A stretch of 64,000 nucleotides of DNA from Halogranum gelatinilyticum (lineage in GTDB: Archaea > Halobacteriota > Halobacteria > Halobacteriales > Haloferacaceae), in assembly GCF_900103715.1 (NCBI RefSeq), contig NZ_FNHL01000001.1, positions 911,295-975,294 of the forward strand, written 5' to 3'. The first letter of the stretch is position 1, and every line of letters starts with the position of its first letter. Positions 33,008 to 40,674 of the stretch are shown here, one piece after another. Made by a program: the position numbers and the translations under genes. A model generated the notes under the pieces. That model searched no databases and was not told the DNA's origin. It saw nothing but the letters and a program-made list of their open reading frames with translations.

Positions 33008-33837
33008 TCGGACACGGACCACTCCAGCTCGCCACTTTTCTGGAAGTCCTTCCGGCGTGGTTGCCGGTCGTGACGATCTCCCTCGGAATCTGCTTACTCC
33101 TTACGGGGATGAGTAACCAGTATCTCTCGTCGTATATCGGCCATTGGCCAGCGTACAACGGGTTAGTCGGGGTCGTGTTGACCGGGTCAATCACTGGAAG
33201 CGTTGCTGGTGCGACCTACCTGACTATCGTTCGATCGGACCTGCTCCTTCTGTTCGTGTTCTTCACGTTTGTCAGCGGCCAACTGATACAGGGTGCCGTC
33301 GCTGCTCGTGTTATCGAGAAGATCGTGACTGTGCTGTCGGAGATATCGAAGGCGGTGTCAGGAGAGGCCGGAGGCCCTGGACAGCATGGGTCGGCCACCG
33401 TCCGTCACTATCTCACTCTCGGTGTCGAGTATCTGGTCGGGAAGATGAAAGACCGGCTCCTCATCTTCTTGGTTACCGGTGTCATCTCGGCATACACGAC
33501 ACTCACCATCGTTGCCGTCTTCGTCGTTGGCGATGGGCACGTGCTCGAGGCAATCGAACGGTTCTGGACCGGTTTCCTCCTGCTCACCATCGCCGGGGTG
33601 GCATTCGACTTCCGCTATTTCGCACACAGAGTATCCTACACCGCTGCGCTCGGGTTGGTGATTGCGGCAAGCGGCGCGTTCCTCTACAGCCCTGTCGGAT
33701 TCTCGAATCTCACCGGGGCGTTAGCACCGTATCTGGAGAACCCGATACCCGACTGGATGCGGCTTCCGCTGGGTGCGTTCGGGTTCTTCGCTGGTGTCGT
33801 ACTTTGGTCGTTCTTCTACATGAAGTTGAATCGCTGA
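33004..33837 (+). CDS. polytopic membrane protein of the tRNA-adjacent cassette
   Basis: 277 aa with about seven membrane segments: near residues 8-36, 49-73, 78-98, 150-175, 188-208, 215-235 and 250-273. A cytoplasmic loop of about 45 residues between segments 3 and 4 contains a helix (VIEKIVTVLSEISKAVSG) and a Gly-rich bend. Few charged residues occur in the helices apart from FDFRYFAHR before segment 6. No transporter, kinase or protease motif is recognised. It is the last gene of the cassette, overlapping the 88-aa protein by 4 bp. It presumably forms a membrane complex with the other two; inference from overlap only. Confidence 0.7.
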   Translation: MIGHGPLQLATFLEVLPAWLPVVTISLGICLLLTGMSNQYLSSYIGHWPAYNGLVGVVLTGSITGSVAGATYLTIVRSDLLLLFVFFTFVSGQLIQGAVAARVIEKIVTVLSEISKAVSGEAGGPGQHGSATVRHYLTLGVEYLVGKMKDRLLIFLVTGVISAYTTLTIVAVFVVGDGHVLEAIERFWTGFLLLTIAGVAFDFRYFAHRVSYTAALGLVIAASGAFLYSPVGFSNLTGALAPYLENPIPDWMRLPLGAFGFFAGVVLWSFFYMKLNR

Positions 33838-34330
33838 GGGAGACGACCGACATCGACTTCTCGCACTGCGGTTCTTCGAGGGAACTGAACCGCCCCCACG
33901 CCAGTTTCTCTGCCACTGGACCACGCCACGACAACTGGCCGACGGACGCGACTCTCGAGTCGGACCCGAACTCGAGCGACGTGGAGTACGAAAAGACGCC
34001 GTGCCGACACGGGGAGGAGCGAACCGTCGTCGACACCGTGAGCGAACGGACGTCACGAGCGCGCTTGAGGAGTAACCCGCTTACCGTTCTATGAATTCCA
34101 CCGTCGTACTTGGGCCGCGACCACTTTCACCCGTCTCCCGCTCGGTTCGTCCGCTCGGGATGCCGAGAGGCCGTGTGGCGGAATCAGGGGGTAGATACCG
34201 TCGTCGTGGCTGTTCCGTCGAGATTCGGTCGGTGGGGACGACCGACGGTCGCTGTCACGAACTCCAGGTTCACTTCCACCGAGCACGTCTGGATTCGAGT
34301 TTTTACTATCCCCGCCGTCCGGGTCAACCG
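33838..34330. other. 493-bp gap with no supported gene
   Basis: Open frames here have atypical composition and no promoter. One feature stands out: a perfect 7-bp inverted repeat CTCGAGT-n9-ACTCGAG at 33954-33976, without a T-run, which could be a hairpin or a binding site. A TATA-like gagtttttact at about 34297-34307 belongs to the next gene. Confidence 0.45.
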
Positions 34331-34585
34331 ATGACGAAGGAAGTCGTCCGAATCCAGGACCGACGTGACCGCTGGCGGTTCGTCTGTCCACGTGGCCACC
34401 GAAGCTGGGAACCAACCAACCACCATTTCTGGTGTCAGCAGTGTGCGTCGACGTTCGACGTCGAGGCGACGTTCGACGAACTCCGAGACCAGAAGACGGG
34501 CAGGTCCGTCGGCCGTCGGCAGGTCCGACTCGTCACGCCGGTTGGGCCGTACGACGCCGATCTGGATGAAGAGGAGTCCAGGTGA
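34331..34585 (+). CDS. small zinc-finger-like protein
   Basis: 84 aa. MTKEVVRIQDRRDRWRFVCP begins a putative zinc site CPRGH-n10-WCQQC (Cys-x3-His and Cys-x2-Cys). The C-terminal half is charged (FDELRDQKTGRSVGRRQVRL). The frame continues upstream for 80 codons, but a TATA-like gagtttttact 27 nt before this ATG shows that the gene starts here. Possibly a nucleic-acid-binding protein; function unknown. Position next to the MC1 chromatin gene is noted without implying a link. Confidence 0.7.
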   Translation: MTKEVVRIQDRRDRWRFVCPRGHRSWEPTNHHFWCQQCASTFDVEATFDELRDQKTGRSVGRRQVRLVTPVGPYDADLDEEESR

Positions 34586-34743
34586 GTACCGTCACCGGAC
34601 TCAGTGACTTCACCGACAGTTCGCATCGCTTCGACACCGTGCGGTTCGATACCGTGCGGCGTGAACCCGGTCGCCACGTGAGCGAGTGCGCGGATAGCAG
34701 TCGCTCACCGTCGCTGTGGCGGGGCGCGAAAATCCGGGGCGTC

Positions 34744-35052
34744 TCACTCCAAGTGTTCGATACCTTGTTTGGAGACGTTCGCCCGCGTGACGACGTCCGG
34801 CATCCACTCCGGGCCGTCGTCCGGTTTCTCTTCCTGCCAGGCCCAGCCGTCGTAGATGTGGACCTTTTGGGTCGTCTTCTCCCGAAGTCGGAGTTCGGCC
34901 TTGCCGTCGATCTCCTCCTCGCTCGGAGCCGCGGGGAGCCGTCGTGCCGCCTTCAGTGCCGCTTGCCGGGGCGTGTTGCCGGTGTAGACGTGTTCTGTGT
35001 CGCCCGATTCGTCACGGAGGACGAAGTTTCGCTTGCCGTCTTGACGTACCAT
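34744..35052 (-). CDS. MC1-family nucleoid protein
   Basis: 102 aa, starting MVRQDGKRNFVLRDESGDTE and ending NVSKQGIEHLE, the full length of methanogen chromosomal protein 1. Landmarks are GNTPRQAALKAARRL, LRLREKTTQKVHIYDGWAW and VSKQGIEHL. MC1 is a monomeric protein that bends DNA sharply; in haloarchaea it may act as an architectural or regulatory chromatin protein. Unlike the methanogen version it has many acidic residues, as expected for salt-in cytoplasm. A longer in-frame extension upstream is not conserved-looking. Confidence 0.92.
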   Translation of the reverse strand: MVRQDGKRNFVLRDESGDTEHVYTGNTPRQAALKAARRLPAAPSEEEIDGKAELRLREKTTQKVHIYDGWAWQEEKPDDGPEWMPDVVTRANVSKQGIEHLE

Positions 35053-35163
35053 GGGTAGACCTCGCTTACCGTGACACGGGCATCCGATAAATAACCACCC
35101 CACGGAACGGGGGTCGACGGCTCCGCCGGAACTGCAAAGTCGCCGGTCGGCGACGAGAGAGTC

Positions 35164-35970
35164 ATGACCACCCTCCGTGACGTCGGCCGTCGGCTCTTCC
35201 GGGCTGGCCGCTTTCTCGTCTTCTCTGGCTACTACGCCGCGGTCGGCTACAACCATCGCTACGAGCTGTACGCACCGGCAAAACGCGTCGGCGACGCACG
35301 CTTTCGGAGCTACGAGCTCGTCAACAAACACGGCCGTGACGGTCTCCTCCGAGCACTACTTGCGAACTGCGACTCGGGAGAGACCGTCGTCGACGTCGGT
35401 GCGAACACCGGGGTCTACTCGCTGGCGGTCGCAGCAGCGCGGCCGACAGCGCGGGTCGTCGCCTTCGAGCCGAACCCGGCCGTCTGCGAGCAGTTGCGGA
35501 CGAACGTCCGGCTCAACGACTTCGAGGACCGCGTCGACGTTCGTGCCGAGGGGCTGGGGTCCGAGTCGGGCACCGCGACCTTCTACCGCTCGACCTACGA
35601 CGAACTCGGCTCGTTCGTCGCCGACAACGCCGCTGGCTGGGAGGCGCGCGTACGGGACACAGTCGAGGTCGACGTCCGTCGTCTCGACGATCTCGTCGCC
35701 GACGGCGAGGTCCCGCCACCGGACCATCTGAAGATCGACGTCGAGGGGTTCGGCTACGACGTCGTGACCGGCTCCCTGCAGACGATCCGGAACCACCGGC
35801 CCGTCGTCTACTTCGAACCCCACGCCGTCGCCGACCCCACACGCGACGCCGACGCCGTCGGCGACCGACTCCGGTCGGTCGGCTACCGGATTCACGAGCG
35901 AGAAAACGGCTGGGTCTGTCGGCCCGAGACGGCGACAGAGACGGACGCCGGGTCCAGTGGCCGGGAGTGA
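35164..35970 (+). CDS. FkbM-family SAM-dependent methyltransferase
   Basis: 268 aa. SAM-binding motif I TVVDVGANTGVYSLAVAAA (about residues 76-94), motif II VVAFEPNP and the FkbM C-terminal signature DDLVADGEVPPPDHLKIDVE followed by GFGYDVVTGS. FkbM enzymes O-methylate sugars or polyketides; in archaea they are often linked to surface glycans. No glycosyltransferase is adjacent, so the substrate is open. It ends 11 bp before the convergent alaX gene. Confidence 0.88.
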   Translation: MTTLRDVGRRLFRAGRFLVFSGYYAAVGYNHRYELYAPAKRVGDARFRSYELVNKHGRDGLLRALLANCDSGETVVDVGANTGVYSLAVAAARPTARVVAFEPNPAVCEQLRTNVRLNDFEDRVDVRAEGLGSESGTATFYRSTYDELGSFVADNAAGWEARVRDTVEVDVRRLDDLVADGEVPPPDHLKIDVEGFGYDVVTGSLQTIRNHRPVVYFEPHAVADPTRDADAVGDRLRSVGYRIHERENGWVCRPETATETDAGSSGRE

Positions 35971-35981
35971 CGTGGCGGCCG

Positions 35982-36728
35982 TCAGTGGAGTTCGAAGTGG
36001 ACTCGTTCGTGCTCGCTCCCCTGTGTCTTCCGGCCGGTCACGTCGACGGTGCTGATGTCGGCGGTGTCGGCGACGTGCGTCCCGGCACAGGCCGTCCGGT
36101 CGTAGGGGTCAGTCTCGTCGCCGATTTCGACGATTCTGATCTCCCGGATGGAGTCGGGCAGGAGGTGGATCCGCGTCCGCTCGGGGTCGAGCGTCGCCTC
36201 GGCCTCCTCGCGGTCGAGTTCGTACCACCGGACGGGGAGCGCGTCGTCGACGAGACCGTTCAAGCCCGCCTCGATGTCGGCGAGGTCGTCCTCGGTGAAC
36301 CGGTCGTAGGCGCAGTCGAGATGTGCGTGGTCGGCGTAGAGTTGGTTGCCCGTGGTCTCGGCGTCGTACTCGTCGAGGAGATACGCCGAGAGGAGATGCT
36401 GGGCCGTGTGGTAACGCATATGGGCGAAGCGGCGGTCCAAGTCGAGGTGGCCGGTGACGGTCGACCCTGCCGTCGGCGTCTCGCTTTCGGTCCCGCCATC
36501 GACACCGTCGCGAGCAACGGTGTGGTAGATCGTGTCCTTCTTCTGGACGTCGGTGACGGTCCACTCGGTGCCGTCGGCGGCGACGAGCGTGCCCGTGTCG
36601 TGGGGTTGGCCGCCGCCGGTCGGATAGAAGCAGGTCCGGTCGAGGACGACTCGGTCGTCGGCGACCCGCTCGACGGTCGCCTCGAAGGTCCTCGCCTCGG
36701 TGTCGGCCAGATACAGCGCGTCGGTCAT
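35982..36728 (-). CDS. alaX: alanyl-tRNA editing protein AlaX
   Basis: 248 aa free-standing editing domain of alanyl-tRNA synthetase. Zinc-binding residues: HTAQH at 107-111 and C214-x3-H218 in TACAGTH. The N-terminal beta-barrel contains the conserved FYPTGGGQPHDTG, which makes it the long AlaX-L/M type. It hydrolyses Ser- or Gly-tRNA(Ala) to protect translation. The start ATG at 36728 precedes MTDALYLADTEARTFEATV. Its own promoter is in the 240-bp gap shared with the HD gene. Confidence 0.94.
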   Translation of the reverse strand: MTDALYLADTEARTFEATVERVADDRVVLDRTCFYPTGGGQPHDTGTLVAADGTEWTVTDVQKKDTIYHTVARDGVDGGTESETPTAGSTVTGHLDLDRRFAHMRYHTAQHLLSAYLLDEYDAETTGNQLYADHAHLDCAYDRFTEDDLADIEAGLNGLVDDALPVRWYELDREEAEATLDPERTRIHLLPDSIREIRIVEIGDETDPYDRTACAGTHVADTADISTVDVTGRKTQGSEHERVHFELH

Positions 36729-36934
36729 GCCGGAGGTGAGTGCGCCGGTTCACTTACCCCTTCGCTTCGGGCGCGGTCGGAACGCAGATCGGACCGTCGC
36801 AGGCGTGTCCTGGCTCGGGGACGTTGCCGAAATCGTCCCGTTCAGACGGCTCAGTTGTGCAGACTGCGATTCGGTCAGAGAACAAAAACCTGTCGTAACG
36901 CCTAAGACCGAAACAACCCTCTTGTCCAGTAACT

Positions 36935-36979
36935 ATGACCAAGGAACAGTGCCGTGCGGGGTGGTCCCGTGGGCGTTGA
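36935..36979 (+). other. short leader ORF overlapping the HD-domain gene (MTKEQCRAGWSRGR)
   Basis: Fourteen codons plus TGA at 36977-36979. The downstream gene starts inside it, at GTG 36969 or GTG 36954. A TATA-like cctaagacc (36901-36909) is about 30 nt before this ATG, so a near-leaderless transcript would begin here. The first six residues, MTKEQC, resemble MTVEQC of the leader ORF at 30022. Confidence 0.35.
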
Positions 36980-37661
36980 GATCAAGGAGTCCTCCGTCTC
37001 CGACGACGAGTTCACGGAGATGAAGCAGTTCGTCTACGACTATCTGGCTGCGAGCGTCGAGAACGAGGACGACGGCGGACGGATGCGGTGGTATCCGTGG
37101 CACAGTGCCGAGTACCGCTACAACCACATCCTGAACGTCGTCGACCTCGCGGGCTACATCGCCAAACGCGAGGGCGCGGACATCGACGTCGTCCGCGTGG
37201 CGTCGCTGTTTCACGACATCGCCAAGCTCGACGCCGACCAGGAGGTCCACGCTGAAGAGGGTGCCCGCGTCGCCCGCGAGTATCTCTCCTCGCGCGGGGA
37301 CTACCCCGAGTCGTTCGTCGACCAGGTGTGTCAGTCCATCACCGACCACTCCTATCAGGGACCGCTCGAAGACGTCTCGCTCGAGGCGCGTTGTCTCATC
37401 GAAGCCGACATCCTCGACAAGGTGGGAGCCAACGGGACCGCGCTGATGCTCCTCCGGATGGGCTACGAGGCGCGGACCCACATGGACGCCGCCGAGATGG
37501 TCGAGCGCGTGCTCGAACGCGGGCAGGACCACTCGACGCGCATCGTCAGCGACACCGCCGAGAGCATCGCCCACCAGCGACTCAAGCGCGTCAAGTGGTT
37601 CCGCGAGTGGCTGGAGGAGGAGGTCGCCGAGATGAACCGGTTCGGGAGCGACATCGAGTAA
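36969..37661 (+). CDS. HD-domain phosphohydrolase
   Basis: About 230 aa. HD metal ligands: His in YRYNHILNVVDLAGYI, His-Asp in ASLFHDIAKLD, His in ITDHSYQG and Asp in LIEADILDKVG; an HDIG-like hydrolase of small nucleotide or phosphoester substrates. No other domain. The start is uncertain: GTG 36969 (MGVEIKESSVSDDEF) and GTG 36954 are both in frame, and the TATA-like element points to an ATG (36935) in a different frame that opens a short leader ORF. The protein ends SDIE, 30 bp from the convergent epimerase gene. Confidence 0.82.
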   Translation: MGVEIKESSVSDDEFTEMKQFVYDYLAASVENEDDGGRMRWYPWHSAEYRYNHILNVVDLAGYIAKREGADIDVVRVASLFHDIAKLDADQEVHAEEGARVAREYLSSRGDYPESFVDQVCQSITDHSYQGPLEDVSLEARCLIEADILDKVGANGTALMLLRMGYEARTHMDAAEMVERVLERGQDHSTRIVSDTAESIAHQRLKRVKWFREWLEEEVAEMNRFGSDIE

Positions 37662-37690
37662 CGCCGAGGTCGTCACCCTCTTCGGACGTA

Positions 37691-38683
37691 TTATGCCAGC
37701 GTGTCGAGCACGTCGAGCACCCGCTCTTCGGCGTCGCGTCCGGGGTCGTGCTCCGACCCGTCACGGTCGCTCTCGCGGTGTTCTGCGACGGTCTGGGCCA
37801 TCGCCTCGTCCAGCGGCGTCGACTCCCAACCGAGTCCCGCGAGTTTGTTCGTGTCGAGGACGTGCGGATAGTCCCGGTAGAGGATGAAGTCCTCGGGGGC
37901 GAGCCCGCCCGCAGCGAGTTCGCGCTCGCCAGCGTGGACGAGTTCGACCTCGGTATCCATCGCGTCGGCCATGAGGCGGAGCATCTCGTCGAGCGTCACG
38001 AGCCGACGGTCGCCGACGTTGTAGACCTCACCCGCCTCGCCCTCCTCGGCGACGACCCGCAACGCGCTCGCGACGTCTTCGACGTAGGCGCGGTGCCAGA
38101 CGTTCTGCCCGTCGCCGGGGACGAGGATTCTGTCGTGGCTGTCGACTCTGTCCAGCCAGTAGTCCATCCGCTCGGTGTAGTCGTGTGGCCCGTAGACGAT
38201 ACAGGGGCGGACGCTCATCGCGTTGACGCCGTTCTCGGCCGCCGCGAACACCTTGCGGTCGCCCTCGGCCTTCCGGTTGCCGTAGGTCTCACCCGTGTCG
38301 TCCTCGGCCTGCTCGGGCGTGCAGGGTCGCATCGGCGTCTCGCCCTCGCGTTTGGGAATCTCCTCGCGGCCGTATGCGTCGCCGCTGGAGATGTAGACGT
38401 AGGCGTCGACGTCCGAGAATACCTCGGTCGCGCGCTCGACCTCGGCGGGTTTGTAGGCGACGCAGTCGACGACGACGTCCGGTCGGGCCGCGAGGGAAGC
38501 GGTCTGGAGGTCGGTGTCGTCGGTGCGGTCACCCTGGATGTGCTCGACGCGGTCGTCGTCGGCGAAGGGGTTGTCGTGGGTACCGCGGTTGAAGATGGTG
38601 ACGTCGTAGTCGTGGGCGAGAAACTCCTCGACGGTGTGGCGGCCGATGAAGCGCGTGCCGCCGATGACGAGAGCGTGGCTCAT
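37691..38683 (-). CDS. NAD-dependent epimerase/dehydratase (extended SDR)
   Basis: 330 aa. Nucleotide-binding GGTRFIGRHTVEEF at the N-terminus; SDR-type Ser-Tyr-Lys region SSGDAYGREE with YGNRKAEGD supplying Y-x3-K, where the active-site Lys is in NRKAE. Substrate-side motif RPCIVYGPHDYTERM. The fold is that of sugar-nucleotide epimerases or the plant-type CSP41/isoflavone reductase-like group. The start at MSHALVIGG is chosen because the Rossmann glycine motif should begin within ten residues. Substrate unknown. Confidence 0.88.
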   Translation of the reverse strand: MSHALVIGGTRFIGRHTVEEFLAHDYDVTIFNRGTHDNPFADDDRVEHIQGDRTDDTDLQTASLAARPDVVVDCVAYKPAEVERATEVFSDVDAYVYISSGDAYGREEIPKREGETPMRPCTPEQAEDDTGETYGNRKAEGDRKVFAAAENGVNAMSVRPCIVYGPHDYTERMDYWLDRVDSHDRILVPGDGQNVWHRAYVEDVASALRVVAEEGEAGEVYNVGDRRLVTLDEMLRLMADAMDTEVELVHAGERELAAGGLAPEDFILYRDYPHVLDTNKLAGLGWESTPLDEAMAQTVAEHRESDRDGSEHDPGRDAEERVLDVLDTLA

Positions 38684-38800
38684 ACCGGAGGGACCACGCG
38701 CGGTCAAAAAAGTGTGACAGTGTCGGCCCGTGCCGCCGGTTGCTGTGTGGCCGACAGGTCCGGGTCGTCGGCCGCGACCGTCTCGGAGGCGGTATTGGCC

Positions 38801-39553
38801 TCAGAGATACGCCGAGTCCCACCGCGACGGGCGGCGTTTGTTCCCGCAGTCGTTGCAGAGCACCCGTCCCATCGAGTCCATCGTGACCTCGAATCCCTCG
38901 CAGTTGCCACAGAAGTAGCCGTAGCGGTCTCCGCGGTCCTCGTCGACGTAGGCGAGGTAGAACGGGGCCTGCGAGCCACGGTCGCTCTCGTCGAAGGCGA
39001 CGTAGACGGTCTCGCCGTCGACTTCGTGTGGGTCGAGCGGTGCGGCCACCTCGCCCTCGGTTCCGGGATACTTCGCGAAGACGCGCTCGTCGTAGGCCTC
39101 GTCGCCGAGGTCGATGCTCCGGCCGTCGACTTCCTCGTAGCCGTGGTGCTCGTAGAAGTCCGCCCCGGCCTCGTTGAGCGCGAGGACCTTCCCCGTCAGT
39201 CGGGTCGCGCCGTGGTCGACGAGCGTCTCCTCCGTCGTCGTCAACAGCCGGGCACCGACGCCACTGCCACGGTGGTCGGGGTGGACGTGGAGCCAACTGA
39301 TCTCGCCGGTGACGCCGCCCTTGCCGGTGAGATAACACTGGGAGAACGCGACGACCTCGCCGTCGTCTTCGGCGACGAGGTAGACCGCGTCGTCGGCATC
39401 GAGTTCATCGGCGAGCTCGTCGCCGTACCACTCGTCGACGGAGTCGTCGATGACTCTCTCGTCGAGACCGTGCCCGTAGGACGCTACGAGTGACTCGTGT
39501 GCAACCTCTCGGATGCTGTCAGTGTCGGCCGCCGTCGCCTCACGGATTTCCAT
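38801..39553 (-). CDS. GNAT N-acetyltransferase fused to a C-terminal zinc ribbon
   Basis: 250 aa. GNAT domain at about residues 1-160: ISWLHVHPDHRGSGVGARLL is the acetyl-CoA-binding motif A, and NEAGADFYEHHGYEEV is motif B. A mixed domain follows, and the last 50 residues form a zinc ribbon (YFCGNCEGF and RVLCNDCGNKRR). A further ATG 24 bases upstream overlaps a reverse-strand TTTTTAT (39576-39583) placed 27 nt before the ATG at 39553, so the shorter start is preferred. Target of acetylation unknown; the ribbon suggests a protein or nucleic-acid partner. Confidence 0.85.
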   Translation of the reverse strand: MEIREATAADTDSIREVAHESLVASYGHGLDERVIDDSVDEWYGDELADELDADDAVYLVAEDDGEVVAFSQCYLTGKGGVTGEISWLHVHPDHRGSGVGARLLTTTEETLVDHGATRLTGKVLALNEAGADFYEHHGYEEVDGRSIDLGDEAYDERVFAKYPGTEGEVAAPLDPHEVDGETVYVAFDESDRGSQAPFYLAYVDEDRGDRYGYFCGNCEGFEVTMDSMGRVLCNDCGNKRRPSRWDSAYL

Positions 39554-39643
39554 ACACTGTGTGTGACTCGATGACATAAAAAGCCAACCGCCGTTCGGCG
39601 TCCCGCAGACTGACAGCTGCGGTCTGCCGTCGGTCGTTCTCGC

Positions 39644-40045
39644 TCAGGCGTCCTTCGCCACGCCCGTCACCATCACGGGCCGACCGGCGTTGAGAATCAC
39701 CGTCTGGGTGACGCTACCGAACAATGCCTTTCCGGCGGGCGACCGCTTGCGGCCACCGACGACGATGAGGTCCGCGTCGATGTCGGCGGCGAGCTCCATG
39801 ATTGCGTCGGCCGGGTCGCCGCTGGACTCCTCGACGGCATACTCGATGCCGGCCTCGTCGAACAGGTCGCCCGCCTCGCGGACCGACGCGATCTGCGTCG
39901 CCGACGCACCGCTCGGGTTGTCGGTGAAACTGTGGATGATCGTCACGTGTTTTTCGGACCCCTCGCCGGGGAGGTCGGCGATCTCCTGTGCGCACTGCCG
40001 GGCGTGGGCTTCGTCCTCATCGACACCGAGTACCACGTGATACAT
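39644..40045 (-). CDS. universal stress protein (UspA family)
   Basis: 133 aa from ATG 40045 (GTG two codons upstream also possible). Single Usp domain: MYHVVLGVDEDEAHARQCA at the N-terminus and the ATP-binding signature VVGGRKRSPAGKALFGSVTQ, matching G-x2-G-x9-G-(S/T). Soluble and probably dimeric. Reverse-strand TATA-like element at about 40068-40074 sits 27 nt upstream. Adjacent to the cytochrome oxidase region but with its own promoter. Confidence 0.92.
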   Translation of the reverse strand: MYHVVLGVDEDEAHARQCAQEIADLPGEGSEKHVTIIHSFTDNPSGASATQIASVREAGDLFDEAGIEYAVEESSGDPADAIMELAADIDADLIVVGGRKRSPAGKALFGSVTQTVILNAGRPVMVTGVAKDA

Positions 40046-40070
40046 ACCCACAATTTCCCGGCCTGACCGC

Positions 40071-40346
40071 TTAGTCTTTTGGGGAGACGGCGTCGGGGTC
40101 GTCGACGTACTGCGAGACGTAGACGACGACGAGCAACGGGATTCCGAGGACAGTCGCGATGGTCAGCGCGCCGTAGGCGGCGAAGCCGAGTTGGGTCGCG
40201 GGGAACTCGACGAGAAAGAGATACGCCGGCGGTTCCAGGTTGTCGACGAACGTCGCCGTCAGAAAGCCGGCGGTGCCAGCGACGGCGACGAGTCCGGCGT
40301 ACAGGACGAGCACGAACCGCTGACCACTGAAGCCTCGTTTGGGCAC
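40071..40346 (-). CDS. two-helix membrane protein near coxA
   Basis: 91 aa with membrane segments at about residues 10-30 (FVLVLYAGLVAVAGTAGFLTA) and 52-77 (LGFAAYGALTIATVLGIPLLVVVYV) and a short acidic C-terminus. Similar small membrane proteins accompany haloarchaeal terminal oxidase genes, so an oxidase-related role is plausible. No cofactor motif. It ends 26 bp before the usp start. Confidence 0.65.
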   Translation of the reverse strand: MPKRGFSGQRFVLVLYAGLVAVAGTAGFLTATFVDNLEPPAYLFLVEFPATQLGFAAYGALTIATVLGIPLLVVVYVSQYVDDPDAVSPKD

Positions 40347-40441
40347 GTCTAGAGCACGGCGGCGGTCGTGATTATCGCTTTCGGAGTCGCCTCATCCGGC
40401 GTATCGACGGGTCTTTGTCGGCTCGGTCCCGACTGTCGACT

Positions 40442-40525
40442 ATGTCCGACAAGGACCTCCTCGGCATCGTGCTCACCGGCGTCGCGTTCTTGATGTTCGC
40501 GACGGGTCTCATCCTCGCGTTCTGA
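40442..40525 (+). CDS. 27-residue single-helix membrane microprotein near coxA
   Basis: MSDKDLLGIVLTGVAFLMFA and a further seven hydrophobic residues ending LAF, then TGA. A charged N-terminus and one helix is the layout of one-helix oxidase subunits such as CbaD, but similarity at this length is not evidence. It lies between convergent/divergent genes in a gap that is otherwise empty. Confidence 0.45.
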   Translation: MSDKDLLGIVLTGVAFLMFATGLILAF

Positions 40526-40674
40526 ACGTCGCGTTCTGAGCACGGGCGAACCACCGCCCGACATACCGAGACTTTCTCGCCGAGCGGCGCGGCCGCCTGG
40601 ACCACGAACGCTGTAGCTACCGGGCTAGCAGACACGGCGAAAACAACGCTCGAAAAACCGCAGTCAGTCGGTCG

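Noticed and set aside
31250-34330. Integrated element with duplicated tRNA-Gln end
   Set aside because: No second copy of the tRNA 3' sequence and no integrase gene were found by eye, so an attachment-site pair cannot be claimed; the cassette is reported only as low-GC and tRNA-adjacent.
34091-34330. 80-codon upstream extension of the small zinc-finger gene
   Set aside because: A TATA-like element 27 nt before ATG 34331 lies inside the extension, and its composition is not protein-like.
37328-39493. 721-codon plus-strand frame across the HD, epimerase and GNAT genes
   Set aside because: Spans three genes on both strands; each of those has clear motifs. Composition is typical of a shadow frame.
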